Positions 26,271 to 37,494 of a DNA stretch of 64,000 nt are shown here, piece by piece. Numbering within the stretch: position 1 is the stretch's first letter; the number at the start of each line of letters is the position of its first letter. Both the position numbers and the translations under genes were made by a program. The notes below the pieces were generated by a model. The model had not been told where the DNA came from. It was given only the letters and a program-made list of their open reading frames with translations, and ran no database searches. This DNA is from Streptomyces sp. M41(2017) (GTDB lineage Bacteria; Actinomycetota; Actinomycetes; Streptomycetales; Streptomycetaceae), in assembly GCF_002078175.1 (NCBI RefSeq), contig NZ_MWFK01000001.1, positions 62,001 through 126,000 of the forward strand. The letters run 5' to 3'.

Positions 26271-27335
26271 TCAGTGCCGGCGCTCCTGCTTCTGCTTGCA
26301 CTCGACGCACAGCGTGGCGCGCGGGAAGGCCTGCATCCGGGCCTTGCCGATGGCGTTGCCGCAGTTCTCGCAGAGCCCGTAGGTGCCGGCGTCGAGGCGG
26401 TGCAGGGCGCGCTCGGTCTGCTCCAGCATCTCGCGCGCGTTGGAGTTCAGGGCCATCTCGTGCTCGCGCGTGATGTTCTTCGTGCCGGTGTCCGCCTCGT
26501 CGTCGCCCGCGCCGTCACCGGAGTCCCGCATCAGGCCGGCGAGGGCGGCCTCGGAGGTCGAGATCTCGGCGCTCAGTCGCAGCGCCTCCGACTGGAGCTC
26601 CGCACGTGCCTCCTCGACCTCCTCCGGGGTCCAGGGGTCCTCGCCGGGGCGCACCGCGAGTTCGCCGGACTCCGCCGCGGCGGGCCGCGCCTTGGGAACC
26701 GCGGTGGCCTTCTTGGCGGCCGTGGCCGTGCCAGGGGTCTTCTTCGCAACCACCGTCGTGGCTCCCGTCGTCTCCGCGGCCTCCGCCGCGCCCTCGGCCG
26801 CGGACGCGGCCGTCTTCTTGGCCGTGCTGGTGCTCTTCCGCGCCGTACCCGCGCTCTTCTTCGCCGCGGCCTTTCCGGACGCCTGCTTCTTCGCCGCGGC
26901 CGCCGCCCTCTTGGCGGGCACCTTCTTCGCCGCGGCCTTCTTGGCGGTGGCCTTCGTGGCCGCCTTCTTGGCGGGCACCTTCTTGGCGGCGGTCGCGGGG
27001 GCACCCGCGTCGGTGGCCTTCCCGCTGTCCGCCGCCTTGGAGGTGCCCTTCTTGTCGGCCGCCTTGGAGGTGCTCCTCCTGGCCGTGGTCTTCTTGTCGG
27101 CGGCTTTCCCGGCGACGGCCCCGTCGGCCGTCTTCGCGGTGACGGTCTTGGCCGTCACCGTCTTCGCGGTCACCGTCGCGGCCGGGGTCGCTGTCCTGGA
27201 GGTCGTCTTCACCGGTTTCGCCTCGCTCGTCGCGGAAGCCCCCTGTGCGCTCTTCTTCCCACCCACATTCTTGGCCGCCGAACCCGTGGATCTGCCGGAC
27301 GCCGACTGCTGTACGGCGGTCTTCTTCGCCACCAT
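26271..27335 (-). CDS. DksA/TraR-type zinc-finger protein with long Lys/Ala-rich N-terminal tail
   Basis: 354 residues. The last 130 form a DksA/TraR domain: a coiled-coil hairpin (EEVEEARAELQSEALRLSAEIS) and a C4 zinc finger (Cys322, Cys325, Cys343, Cys346; LCENCGNAIG and LCVECKQ). Such proteins bind the RNA polymerase secondary channel. The first 220 residues are low-complexity, made of AKK, PAKK and TAKTVTAK units, like histone H1 or the tail of the Streptomyces HU protein HupS, and probably bind DNA. ATG at 27335 with AAGGGG upstream. Divergent from ileS and upstream of lspA. Confidence 0.9.
   Translation of the reverse strand: MVAKKTAVQQSASGRSTGSAAKNVGGKKSAQGASATSEAKPVKTTSRTATPAATVTAKTVTAKTVTAKTADGAVAGKAADKKTTARRSTSKAADKKGTSKAADSGKATDAGAPATAAKKVPAKKAATKATAKKAAAKKVPAKRAAAAAKKQASGKAAAKKSAGTARKSTSTAKKTAASAAEGAAEAAETTGATTVVAKKTPGTATAAKKATAVPKARPAAAESGELAVRPGEDPWTPEEVEEARAELQSEALRLSAEISTSEAALAGLMRDSGDGAGDDEADTGTKNITREHEMALNSNAREMLEQTERALHRLDAGTYGLCENCGNAIGKARMQAFPRATLCVECKQKQERRH
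26573..27290. repeat. Low-complexity Lys/Ala coding repeats in the DksA/TraR gene
   Basis: Many imperfect copies of short units coding AKK, PAKK, KAADKK and AKTVT. TAKTVTAKTVTAK is an exact run of five-residue units. Such DNA is prone to expansion and contraction between strains. Confidence 0.7.
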
Positions 27336-27608
27336 GGCCGCGGCCCCTTCACATTTTGTGATCTTGCTCGCGCGTCGTGCTGGGACGATAAATCGACTTC
27401 TGGCCCGCGGCAACGGGGCACGCCCGCGCATCGCCCGCCCCGCGGGACCCGCGGGGCAGGCATGCATGCGTTGTGCCCAGCTCCCCGCCGGGTAATCCGC
27501 CGGGACCGCCGTCCCGGGATCCGGACGCGCGCCCCGTGCCATTCGGGTCACCGCGCAGGCCACGGCGGTGCCCGGGAAATCCGGTCGGCCCCGGTCCCCG
27601 GGGCGCCG
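27336..27608. other. Divergent intergenic region upstream of ileS and the DksA/TraR gene
   Basis: 273 bases without a gene. Near the DksA/TraR start it holds the AT-rich patch CACATTTTGTGATCTTGC and TCGATTTATCG on the other strand, probably the promoter of that gene. The rest is featureless GC-rich sequence. Confidence 0.5.
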
Positions 27609-27614
27609 TACACT
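27609..27614 (+). promoter_or_regulatory. Candidate -10 of the ileS promoter
   Basis: TACACT fits a HrdB-type -10 and would start the transcript near 27621, immediately before the first paired part of the T-box leader. A good -35 is not visible. Confidence 0.45.
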
Positions 27615-27619
27615 GGGCG

Positions 27620-27907
27620 CAGCGAGAAGCGTGGATGGGGACGAGTAGCGGCGTACGCGGCCAGGAGCGACCCGGGGACGGTGGAAGCCCGGGGGCCAGC
27701 GCGACGTGAAGATCACCCCGGAGCCGCCGGCAGAACACCCCTGAGGGGCCAGTAGACCCGGCATCGCGACCCCAATGAGGGGGCTCACCGGTGCGAACGG
27801 CGCACGGGCGGGCCAAGGAGGGTGGTACCGCGGGAGCGCGCCGAACACGGCGTCCGCAGCAGCAACGCTCTCGTCCCTCCGACGGAAGGCAGAAAGTCCG
27901 TTGGAGG
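27620..27907 (+). promoter_or_regulatory. Translational T-box riboswitch (tRNA-Ile sensor) of ileS
   Basis: Leader RNA that senses uncharged tRNA-Ile. Loop-E-like ACGAGTAG (27639-27647) faces GTGAAG before the specifier ATC (27712-27714, followed by A), an isoleucine codon. The T-box core AAGGAGGGTGGTACCGCGG is at 27815-27833; its TGGT would pair with the tRNA acceptor end A-C-C-A. There is no terminator. Instead CCTCCGACGG (27876-27885) can pair with CCGTTGGAGG (27898-27907) and bury the ileS Shine-Dalgarno. The alternative pairing of GGAGGG (27817-27822) with CCCTCC (27875-27880) would free it. This matches the known actinobacterial ileS T-box class. Confidence 0.92.
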
Positions 27908-27917
27908 AAGCTCGCCG

Positions 27918-31061
<3,144 letters not shown>

Positions 31062-31094
31062 CACCCCGGCACCGGCCCGCCGGGACCGTACGGA

Positions 31095-31142
31095 CCGAAG
31101 GCCCGGGGCCGCCAGGATCTCCTGGCGGCCCCGGGCCTTCGG
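31095..31142. terminator. Strong hairpin terminator after ileS
   Basis: A 23-base arm (starting CCGAAGGCCCGGGGCC) and its exact complement flank only two bases (31118-31119). No T-tract. Ends ileS and may also block read-through from divIVA. Confidence 0.8.
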
Positions 31143-31312
31143 CATTGCTTCACCCGGACAAGCTCCCGCGCGTGCACGCCCCTTCAGGAAGCGCGGACGA
31201 CCGCCGCCGCTCAGGCACCCCCGTCCCGGCACTTCCCCGCACACGCCCCCGCCGTCCGGCTCCCGCTCGCCCGCCCGGGAGCCGCCGCGCCGCCGGCGCC
31301 TCACGGACAGCA
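31143..31312. other. Spacer between convergent ileS and divIVA
   Basis: 170 bases between two terminators. I see no open frame with a ribosome binding site, no repeat and no RNA motif. Confidence 0.6.
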
Positions 31313-31353
31313 CAAAAGGGCGGAGCCCCCGGATGATCCGGGGGCTCCGCCCT
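31313..31353 (-). terminator. Rho-independent terminator of divIVA
   Basis: AGGGCGGAGCCCCCGGA (31317-31333) pairs exactly with its complement at 31337-31353 around TGA. Read on the minus strand the stem is followed by TTTTGTG, so it ends the divIVA/dcw transcripts. Confidence 0.88.
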
Positions 31354-31388
31354 GAACGCTGCCGACGCCTAAGGCGTACGCGAGGCCG

Positions 31389-32594
31389 TCAGTTGTCGTC
31401 CTCGTCGATGAGGAACCCGCGCATCGGCGAGGGCGCCTGCTGCATCGGCGACGGGCCCTGGGGCCGCACCGGAGCCATCGGCTGGGTCATCGCCGGCGAC
31501 ATCTGCTGCTGTCCGCCGTAGGACGGCGCGGCCGGAGCCGGACCACCCATGCCCTGGTTGCCGCCGCCGTAGGACGGGGCACCGGCGCCCGCGGGAGCCA
31601 TGGAGGGCGCGGAGGACGACGGCAGGGAGGCCGCGGCCGGGGTGCGCGGCGGGGCGAGCGAGTCGTCCGCCTGCGTCTCCAGCTGGCGCAGCTGCGACTC
31701 CAGGTAGGACTTCAGACGCGTGCGGTACTCGCGCTCGAAGCCGCGCAGGTCCTCGACCTTGCGCTCCAGCGTGGCGCGGGCGGACTCCAGGGAGCCCATC
31801 GCGACGCGGTGCTTCTCCTGCGCGTCCCGCTCCAGGGCGTCGGCCTTGGCACGGGCGTCGCGCTCCAGACCCTCGGCGCGGCTGCGGGCCTCACCGACGA
31901 TCTTGTTGGCCTCGGAACGGGCCTCGGCGATCGCCTGGTCGGCGGTCTGCTGAGCCAGCGAGAGAACACGGGCGGCGCTGTCGCCACCGGGGCCCTGCTG
32001 CGGCATCTGCGGACCGTGGCCGCCCATGGGGCCACCCATGGGACCGCCCATCGGGCCGCCCATCTGCTGCATCTGCTGCATCTGGCCGGGACCCTGGCCC
32101 ATCGGGCCCTGACCCATCGGACCGCCCTGGCCCATGGGGCCCTGGCCCATCGGACCCTGACCCATGGGGCCCTGGCCCATGGGACCGCCCTGCCCCTGCT
32201 GGCCACCCTGGCCGCTGGGACCGGCGGGAAGCTGCGGCGCACCGCTGGGCAGCTGGGGCGGGCCACCCATGGGGCCGCCCATCTGCTGCTGCGGCGGGCC
32301 CGATATGCCCGCGGGCACGGGAGCACCCGGGCCACCGCGCATACCCTGCGGGGGACCCTGCTGCTGGTCCTGCTGCTCGGGCGGCTTGCGCATCCCCTGC
32401 TGCTGCTGGTTCTGCGCGGCCGCGCGCGTGGCGGCGGCCAACTTGGCGCGCAGGTCCTCGTTCTCGCGGAGCAGGCGCGTCAGTTCGGCTTCGACCTCAT
32501 CGAGGAAGGCATCGACCTCGTCCTCGTCATAGCCTTCTCGGAGGCGGACGGTCGTGAACTGCTTGTTCCGCACGTCCTCGGGGGTCAACGGCAT
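31389..32594 (-). CDS. divIVA: Polar growth and division protein DivIVA (Wag31)
   Basis: 401-residue coiled-coil scaffold that marks hyphal tips and directs apical wall growth; essential in Streptomyces. The N-terminal lipid-binding domain is [35 protein letters not shown] followed by a short coiled coil. A Gln/Gly/Pro/Met-rich insert (about residues 60-205, GPMGQ and PMGGP repeats) separates it from the main coiled coil (about 208-310, [26 protein letters not shown] onward). The C-terminal tail is Pro/Gln/Gly-rich and ends [11 protein letters not shown] start. Last gene of the cluster, just before its terminator. Confidence 0.97.
   Translation of the reverse strand: MPLTPEDVRNKQFTTVRLREGYDEDEVDAFLDEVEAELTRLLRENEDLRAKLAAATRAAAQNQQQQGMRKPPEQQDQQQGPPQGMRGGPGAPVPAGISGPPQQQMGGPMGGPPQLPSGAPQLPAGPSGQGGQQGQGGPMGQGPMGQGPMGQGPMGQGGPMGQGPMGQGPGQMQQMQQMGGPMGGPMGGPMGGHGPQMPQQGPGGDSAARVLSLAQQTADQAIAEARSEANKIVGEARSRAEGLERDARAKADALERDAQEKHRVAMGSLESARATLERKVEDLRGFEREYRTRLKSYLESQLRQLETQADDSLAPPRTPAAASLPSSSAPSMAPAGAGAPSYGGGNQGMGGPAPAAPSYGGQQQMSPAMTQPMAPVRPQGPSPMQQAPSPMRGFLIDEDDN
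32040..32230. repeat. Tandem GPMGQ / GGPM coding repeats inside divIVA
   Basis: On the minus strand, at least six near-exact 15-bp units encode GPMGQ, and further units encode GGPM. This is the variable insert known from Streptomyces DivIVA; length probably differs between strains. Confidence 0.75.
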
Positions 32595-32640
32595 CTCTTC
32601 ACCTCAACGTAGTCGTCGGCATTCGGCAAGACCGTATCGT

Positions 32641-32925
32641 TCACAGCCGGCTCACGACGGAGATCAGGATGTAGACGATGATCATCAGTACGAAGAAGGA
32701 CAGGTCAAGCGCCACGCCCCCGAGACGCAGCGGCGGAATGAACCGCCGCAGAAGCTTGAGCGGTGGATCGGTGACAGTGTAGGTGGCCTCCAGAACGACC
32801 ACCATCGCCTTGCCGGGTTGCCATGAGCGGGCGAACTGGAAGACGTAGTCCATGACCAACCGGAAAATCAGCACGATGAGGAAGCACATCAGCGCGATGT
32901 AGAGAACCTGCCCGACCACGCTCAT
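32641..32925 (-). CDS. ylmG: YggT family membrane protein (YlmG)
   Basis: 94-residue protein with two membrane helices (VVGQVLYIALMCFLIVLIFRLVMDYVF and LDLSFFVLMIIVYILISVV) separated by DPPLKLLRRFIPPLRLGGVALD, the family hallmark. YggT/YlmG proteins accompany sepF and divIVA in Gram-positive division clusters; their exact role is unknown. ATG start. Lies 46 bases upstream of divIVA and 53 bases downstream of sepF. Confidence 0.94.
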   Translation of the reverse strand: MSVVGQVLYIALMCFLIVLIFRLVMDYVFQFARSWQPGKAMVVVLEATYTVTDPPLKLLRRFIPPLRLGGVALDLSFFVLMIIVYILISVVSRL

Positions 32926-32978
32926 GATCCCGTGCTTCCCTCTCCCCTGTTTTCCCTGCGGTGTTCCGGTCCTGCGTC

Positions 32979-33620
32979 TCAGCTCTGGTTGAAGAACCCG
33001 CCCTCTGCGATGCGGGCCTTGTCCTCCGCCGTGACATCGACGTTAGCAGGCGACAACAGGAACACCTTCTGCGTCACCCGCTCGATGCTGCCGTGGAGAC
33101 CAAACACCAAACCGGCCGCAAAGTCGACAAGTCGCTTCGCATCCGTGTCATCCATCTCGGTGAGATTCATGATCACCGGGGTGCCTTCACGGAAGTGTTC
33201 CCCGATGGTACGGGCCTCGTTGTAGGTCCGGGGGTGCAGCGTGGTGATCCGGTAAGGCTCTCGTTCCGACACGACCTTGGGCATGATCACCGGGGCGTTC
33301 TTCTCCAGGGGCTGACGTTCTTGTGTGATGGATGCCACGGGGGCGATCCGTGCCGGACGCCCGGACTCCGCGGCCAGCGAAGCGGAATGGGGCACCGGAT
33401 CGCGCGGAGCCGAGGGCTGTACCACTCGTACCGATTCGTCCCGTTGGGACTGGTGCGCCTGATGTGACTGGTGGGGCGGCTCGTGCCGTCGCCGGTCCCG
33501 CTCGGGCTCCGGGTCGAGCTCGGGCTCGAAGTCGTCGTCGGGGTCGAATCCCCTGCCGTCGTACCCATCGTCCTCCACGAGGCCGAGGTAGACCGCCATC
33601 TTGCGCATCGCGCCGGCCAT
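32979..33620 (-). CDS. sepF: Cell division protein SepF
   Basis: 213 residues. The N-terminal amphipathic membrane-targeting helix ([18 protein letters not shown]) is followed by a disordered acidic/basic linker (about 20-100) and the SepF core ([42 protein letters not shown] onward), which polymerises and tethers FtsZ to the membrane in actinobacteria lacking FtsA and ZipA. ATG with GGAGGA at a spacing of 9. Codirectional with ylmE; 130 AT-richer bases between may hold a promoter. Confidence 0.96.
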   Translation of the reverse strand: MAGAMRKMAVYLGLVEDDGYDGRGFDPDDDFEPELDPEPERDRRRHEPPHQSHQAHQSQRDESVRVVQPSAPRDPVPHSASLAAESGRPARIAPVASITQERQPLEKNAPVIMPKVVSEREPYRITTLHPRTYNEARTIGEHFREGTPVIMNLTEMDDTDAKRLVDFAAGLVFGLHGSIERVTQKVFLLSPANVDVTAEDKARIAEGGFFNQS

Positions 33621-33750
33621 TGCTCTGAGTCCTCCGCTCTGTGGTGGATCGGCTGACGAACTGCCAAGTGCCTGCGATCCACGAGGTCGTTATGCCCGCC
33701 TGCGGCGGAAATGACCATATTTTCTGCTGTGGTCCGACTTCTTGGCGACG

Positions 33751-34470
33751 TTACCCGAGCCTGGGTCGGACTCCGAGTACCGCAGTACCGACGCGTACAT
33801 GTGTCGCTCCGGCTGTCACGGCCTGTTCGAGGTCCGAGCTCATCCCTGCCGAGACCATGTTCGCAGCCGGATGCGCCCGGCGCAGGACAGTCGACAAATC
33901 CATCAGCCGCTCGAACGCCGCCTGTTGCCGGCCCGCGTACTCACCGGTGAGCGGGGCGACGGTCATCAGTCCGTCGAGCCGGAGTCCGGGAGCCCCGGCG
34001 ACGAGTTCGCCCAACTCCTCGATCCCGCCGGTCCCCACGCCTCCGCGTTCGCCGCGACCGCTCTCCTGCGCGTCCAGCGCCACCTGGATCAGGCATCCGA
34101 TCCGGCGCTCGGTCCGCACCGCCTCCTTCGAGAGGGCCGTGACGAGCCGGGCACGGTCGACGGACTGCACGAGATCCGCGTAACCGACCACGGAACGCAC
34201 CTTGTTGGTCTGCAGCTGCCCGACGAAATGCCAGGTGAGCGGCAGATCGGCGCATTCCGCCGCCTTGGGCGCCGCGTCCTGGTCCCGGTTCTCGGCGACG
34301 TGCCGCACGCCGAGTTCCGAGAGAATCCGCACATCGCTCGCCGGATACGTCTTGGTGACCACGATGAGGGTCACCTCTTCCCGCTTGCGACCGGCCGCCG
34401 TGCACGCCGTCGCGATGCGGTCTTCCACTTTCGCCAGGTTTTCGGCGAGTTGAGCCTTACGGTCCGTCAT
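33751..34470 (-). CDS. ylmE: PLP homeostasis protein, YggS/YlmE family
   Basis: 239-residue PLP-binding protein with an alanine-racemase-like barrel that helps balance PLP and amino-acid pools. Seen: TLIVVTKTYPASDVRILSELG (PLP lysine in VTKT), HVAENRDQDAAPKA, WHFVGQLQTNK, and NMVSAGMSSDLEQAVTAGATHVRVGTAVLG, the phosphate-binding end. Slightly shorter than some homologues but complete. ATG start, 6 bases after the ylmD stop, so cotranscribed with it. Confidence 0.95.
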   Translation of the reverse strand: MTDRKAQLAENLAKVEDRIATACTAAGRKREEVTLIVVTKTYPASDVRILSELGVRHVAENRDQDAAPKAAECADLPLTWHFVGQLQTNKVRSVVGYADLVQSVDRARLVTALSKEAVRTERRIGCLIQVALDAQESGRGERGGVGTGGIEELGELVAGAPGLRLDGLMTVAPLTGEYAGRQQAAFERLMDLSTVLRRAHPAANMVSAGMSSDLEQAVTAGATHVRVGTAVLGVRPRLG

Positions 34471-34476
34471 GCCCCA

Positions 34477-35214
34477 TCAGTCCAGCCAGACATAGCCCGC
34501 GAGCCGCCCGGTGGTGCGGTCCCGTCGGTACGAGAAGTGGTCCCCCGACTCGATCGTGCAGACCGGCGACTGCTCCCGGTCGCGCACGCCGAGCCGTTCC
34601 AACTGCGCGTGCACCCCGGCGGTCACGTCGACCGCGGGAGTTCCCCAGCTCGTCTCGGAGTACGCCGCCGGTTCGACGGCGGCGACCTCGGCGCGCATCG
34701 CGTCCGGTACTTCGTAGCACCGGCCGCAGACCGCGGGGCCGGTGCGGGCGGTGATCCGGGACGGATCGGCGCCGAGTTCCACCATGGCCCGCACGGCGGC
34801 CGGTACCACGCCGGCGACCATGCCCGGCCGTCCCGCGTGAGCGGCGGCCGCCACCCCGGCGACCGGGTCGGCCAGCAGAACGGGGGTGCAGTCGGCGGTG
34901 AGGACGGCGAGCGCCAGTCCCCGCCGCGTCGTGACGAGGGCGTCGACGGACGGGATGTCAGCGGAGTCCCACGGACCCTCGACCACCGCGACGTCCGGAC
35001 CGTGCACCTGGTTCATCCAGACGACCCCGGCCGGGTCGAGCCCGAGCGCCTTGGCGGCCAGGTCCCGGTTGGCGCGTACCGCCCCGGGGTCGTCGCCCAC
35101 CGCTCCGCCGAGGTTGAGCTCCTCGAACGGAACGGCGCTCACCCCGCCCCACCGGTCGGTGAAGGCGAAGTGGGCGCCGCTCGCGTCGCTCGTTCCGGAG
35201 CGCTGTCCTATCAC
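34477..35214 (-). CDS. pgeF: Multicopper polyphenol oxidase / purine nucleoside phosphorylase family (YlmD, PgeF)
   Basis: 245-residue protein of the YfiH/LACC1 family. Metal- and substrate-binding histidines and cysteine are visible: [25 protein letters not shown] and [15 protein letters not shown]. Family members have been assigned to peptidoglycan editing (PgeF), a purine-nucleoside activity or copper-dependent oxidation, so the physiological role is open. GTG start overlaps the ftsZ stop as GTGA, showing coupling to ftsZ. Confidence 0.93.
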   Translation of the reverse strand: MIGQRSGTSDASGAHFAFTDRWGGVSAVPFEELNLGGAVGDDPGAVRANRDLAAKALGLDPAGVVWMNQVHGPDVAVVEGPWDSADIPSVDALVTTRRGLALAVLTADCTPVLLADPVAGVAAAAHAGRPGMVAGVVPAAVRAMVELGADPSRITARTGPAVCGRCYEVPDAMRAEVAAVEPAAYSETSWGTPAVDVTAGVHAQLERLGVRDREQSPVCTIESGDHFSYRRDRTTGRLAGYVWLD

Positions 35215-36407
35215 TTCAGGAAGTCCGGCACGTCCAGTTCCTCGGCCGCGCTGTCCGAGTAGGAACGGGACGGCGGGACCGGCGGGGAGACGGGGAGTTC
35301 GTTGACCGGCTCCGGAGCGGGCTCCGGGGCCGCGGCCTCCTTCGGGGTGACGCTGCCGAGCGACCCGAAGGACGGGCGGCTCTCGGAGGTGCGCGCCGGG
35401 GCGGGCTCCTCACGTCGGGCCGAGGTCGAACCGAGGACGTTGTCCCGCTTGGCCGGCGGCTGACCGCCGTCGAAGCCGGCGGCGATGACGGTGACCCGCA
35501 CCTCGTCGCCGAGGGCGTCGTCGATGACCGCGCCGAAGATGATGTTGGCCTCGGGGTGCGCGGCCTCGCTCACCAGCTGGGCGGCTTCGTTGATCTCGAA
35601 CAGGCCGAGGTCGGAGCCACCGGAGATGGAGAGCAGGACGCCTCGGGCGCCGTCGATGGAGGCCTCGAGGAGCGGCGAGGAGATCGCCATCTCCGCGGCG
35701 GCCACCGCGCGGTCGTCGCCACGGGCCGAGCCGATGCCCATGAGGGCCGAACCCGCCTCGGACATCACGGACTTGACGTCGGCGAAGTCGAGGTTGATCA
35801 GGCCGGGGGTGGTGATGAGGTCGGTGATGCCCTGAACACCGGAGAGCAGGACCTGGTCCGCCGACTTGAAGGCGTCGAGGACCGAGACCTGGCGGTCCGA
35901 GATGGACAGCAGCCGGTCGTTCGGGATGACGATGAGGGTGTCGACCTCTTCGCGGAGCTCGGCGATGCCGTCCTCCGCCTGGTTGGCGCGGCGCCGGCCC
36001 TCGAAGGTGAACGGGCGGGTGACCACGCCGATGGTGAGGGCGCCCAGCGAGCGGGCGATGTTCGCCACCACCGGAGCGCCGCCGGTGCCCGTGCCACCGC
36101 CTTCACCGGCTGTCACGAAGACCATGTCGGCCCCCTTGAGGACCTCCTCGATCTCCTCGCGGTGATCCTCGGCGGCCTTGCGGCCGACTGCCGGGTTGGC
36201 TCCGGCCCCGAGGCCGCGCGTGAGTTCCCGGCCGACGTCGAGCTTGACGTCGGCGTCGCTCATCAACAGCGCCTGTGCGTCGGTGTTGATGGCGATGAAC
36301 TCGACGCCCTTGAGACCGACCTCGATCATCCGGTTGATGGCATTGACACCACCGCCGCCGACACCGATGACTTTGATGACTGCGAGGTAGTTCTGCGGTG
36401 CTGCCAC
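35211..36407 (-). CDS. ftsZ: Cell division GTPase FtsZ
   Basis: 398-residue tubulin homologue forming the Z-ring or, in aerial hyphae, ladders of septa. GTP-binding tubulin signature is intact ([19 protein letters not shown]), as are the NTDAQAL loop and the T7 catalytic loop ([22 protein letters not shown]). After a Pro/Glu/Ala linker, the conserved C-terminal peptide [12 protein letters not shown] binds SepF. GTG start with GAGAGG at a spacing of 8. A 276-base upstream region separates it from ftsQ and carries probable developmental control sites. Confidence 0.98.
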   Translation of the reverse strand: MAAPQNYLAVIKVIGVGGGGVNAINRMIEVGLKGVEFIAINTDAQALLMSDADVKLDVGRELTRGLGAGANPAVGRKAAEDHREEIEEVLKGADMVFVTAGEGGGTGTGGAPVVANIARSLGALTIGVVTRPFTFEGRRRANQAEDGIAELREEVDTLIVIPNDRLLSISDRQVSVLDAFKSADQVLLSGVQGITDLITTPGLINLDFADVKSVMSEAGSALMGIGSARGDDRAVAAAEMAISSPLLEASIDGARGVLLSISGGSDLGLFEINEAAQLVSEAAHPEANIIFGAVIDDALGDEVRVTVIAAGFDGGQPPAKRDNVLGSTSARREEPAPARTSESRPSFGSLGSVTPKEAAAPEPAPEPVNELPVSPPVPPSRSYSDSAAEELDVPDFLK

Positions 36408-36433
36408 GTCGAAGGCCTCTCGCCTCGAGTTAC

Positions 36434-36567
36434 GTGTCGTCGCCTCGCGGTGTTCGCGATCCGACGACTGATGCCGAATGGGACGGTCCGAACGCCGACC
36501 CGAACCCTAACGCTGAAGTTTAGGGTTACCAGTGTGTCTGTTCCTTGGACTCTTCCGAACAGGACAC
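36434..36567. promoter_or_regulatory. ftsZ upstream control region with GACAC sites
   Basis: Three copies of GACAC, the core recognised by the sporulation regulator WhiA, lie at 36434-36438 (minus strand), 36534-36538 (minus) and 36563-36567 (plus). ftsZ is an established WhiA/WhiB target in S. venezuelae. The region is AT-richer than its surroundings, as expected for multiple promoters. Confidence 0.55.
36503..36527. promoter_or_regulatory. Perfect 8-bp inverted repeat in the ftsZ promoter region
   Basis: AACCCTAA, nine bases, then TTAGGGTT, about 96-120 bases upstream of the ftsZ start. It could be a regulator site or an RNA hairpin, depending on which ftsZ promoter is used. Confidence 0.5.
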
Positions 36568-36683
36568 TAAGTCGACAAGTGGCGCACGTTCAACGAACAC
36601 GCCGAACCTCCCGTTTTTCTTTTCACCCTATGTGATCAGGCATGTCACTGCCCAACCAGGGTGCTGGCCTGCACAGATGTGCG

Positions 36684-37469
36684 TCAACTCCCCGACGAGG
36701 CAGGGGCGGTGGGAGCACTCACGTCGAAGTGCCGGGCCTTCGGAGCGGCTTTCATGAGAGCGGTGAGTGTTCTGGCCTTCGCCGGGCCCTTCTCGCCGCT
36801 GCCCCACTCCACGGTCCTGCCGTCCTTCAGCTCCAGCGACACGGAGTCGTAGGAACGGACCTTGACCGCGCGGGTGTCCCGGGCGACGGGGGGCGGAATG
36901 TCCCCGGCGATCCGGACCGCCGCGCGCACCAGCCGGTCGGCGGGGAAACGGCGCAGCGACTCGGGGCGGGACACGGCCAATTCCAGCGAGGGCACGTTCT
37001 TCGGGGCGTCGGAAACGGTGGCGAATCGCACGCCTTCGTCGTCCACTTCGATGAAGTTTGGCCCTTTCTCGATCAGCAGGACCGGAGTCCGCTCGATGAC
37101 GTTCAGGCTGATTCCGTGCGGCCAGGACCTGACGACGTCGACCGAGTCGATCCGTGGCAGTTTCCGGCGCAACCGCGTCTCGATCGCGCCCGTGTCGACG
37201 GAGATCAGCGGGGAACCGACCGGGAGGTCGGCCGCGTTCCGCACCTGTCCGGGTGTCAGGACCTTTGTGCCGGAGGCCGATACACGCTCCAGCCGCAACC
37301 AGGGCGAACCGTACAGAACCCACAGCGTCGCGGCACCGGCCAACACCAGGGCGAGGATAAGGATGATGAGCCTATGAGGGCGGCGGAGCCGCCCGAGGAA
37401 GGGCGGCCGGGGCGGGCCGGATTCCAGCTTCTGCCGTTCACCGCGCTCGGCGGTCGTCGGTCCGGCCAC
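36684..37469 (-). CDS. ftsQ: Cell division protein FtsQ (DivIB)
   Basis: 261-residue bitopic divisome protein linking early and late proteins. Basic cytoplasmic head of about 35 residues, one membrane helix (LIILILALVLAGAATLWVLYG), then a POTRA domain (LRLERVSASGTKVLTPGQVRNAADLPVGSPLISVDTG) and the FtsQ beta domain (PRIDSVDVVRSWPHGISLNVIERTPVLLIE). GTG start. Between murG and ftsZ; the 276 bases after it hold the ftsZ promoters. Confidence 0.95.
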   Translation of the reverse strand: MAGPTTAERGERQKLESGPPRPPFLGRLRRPHRLIILILALVLAGAATLWVLYGSPWLRLERVSASGTKVLTPGQVRNAADLPVGSPLISVDTGAIETRLRRKLPRIDSVDVVRSWPHGISLNVIERTPVLLIEKGPNFIEVDDEGVRFATVSDAPKNVPSLELAVSRPESLRRFPADRLVRAAVRIAGDIPPPVARDTRAVKVRSYDSVSLELKDGRTVEWGSGEKGPAKARTLTALMKAAPKARHFDVSAPTAPASSGS

Positions 37470-37494
37470 GCTCCCTGCCTTCCCTCATACGGTC

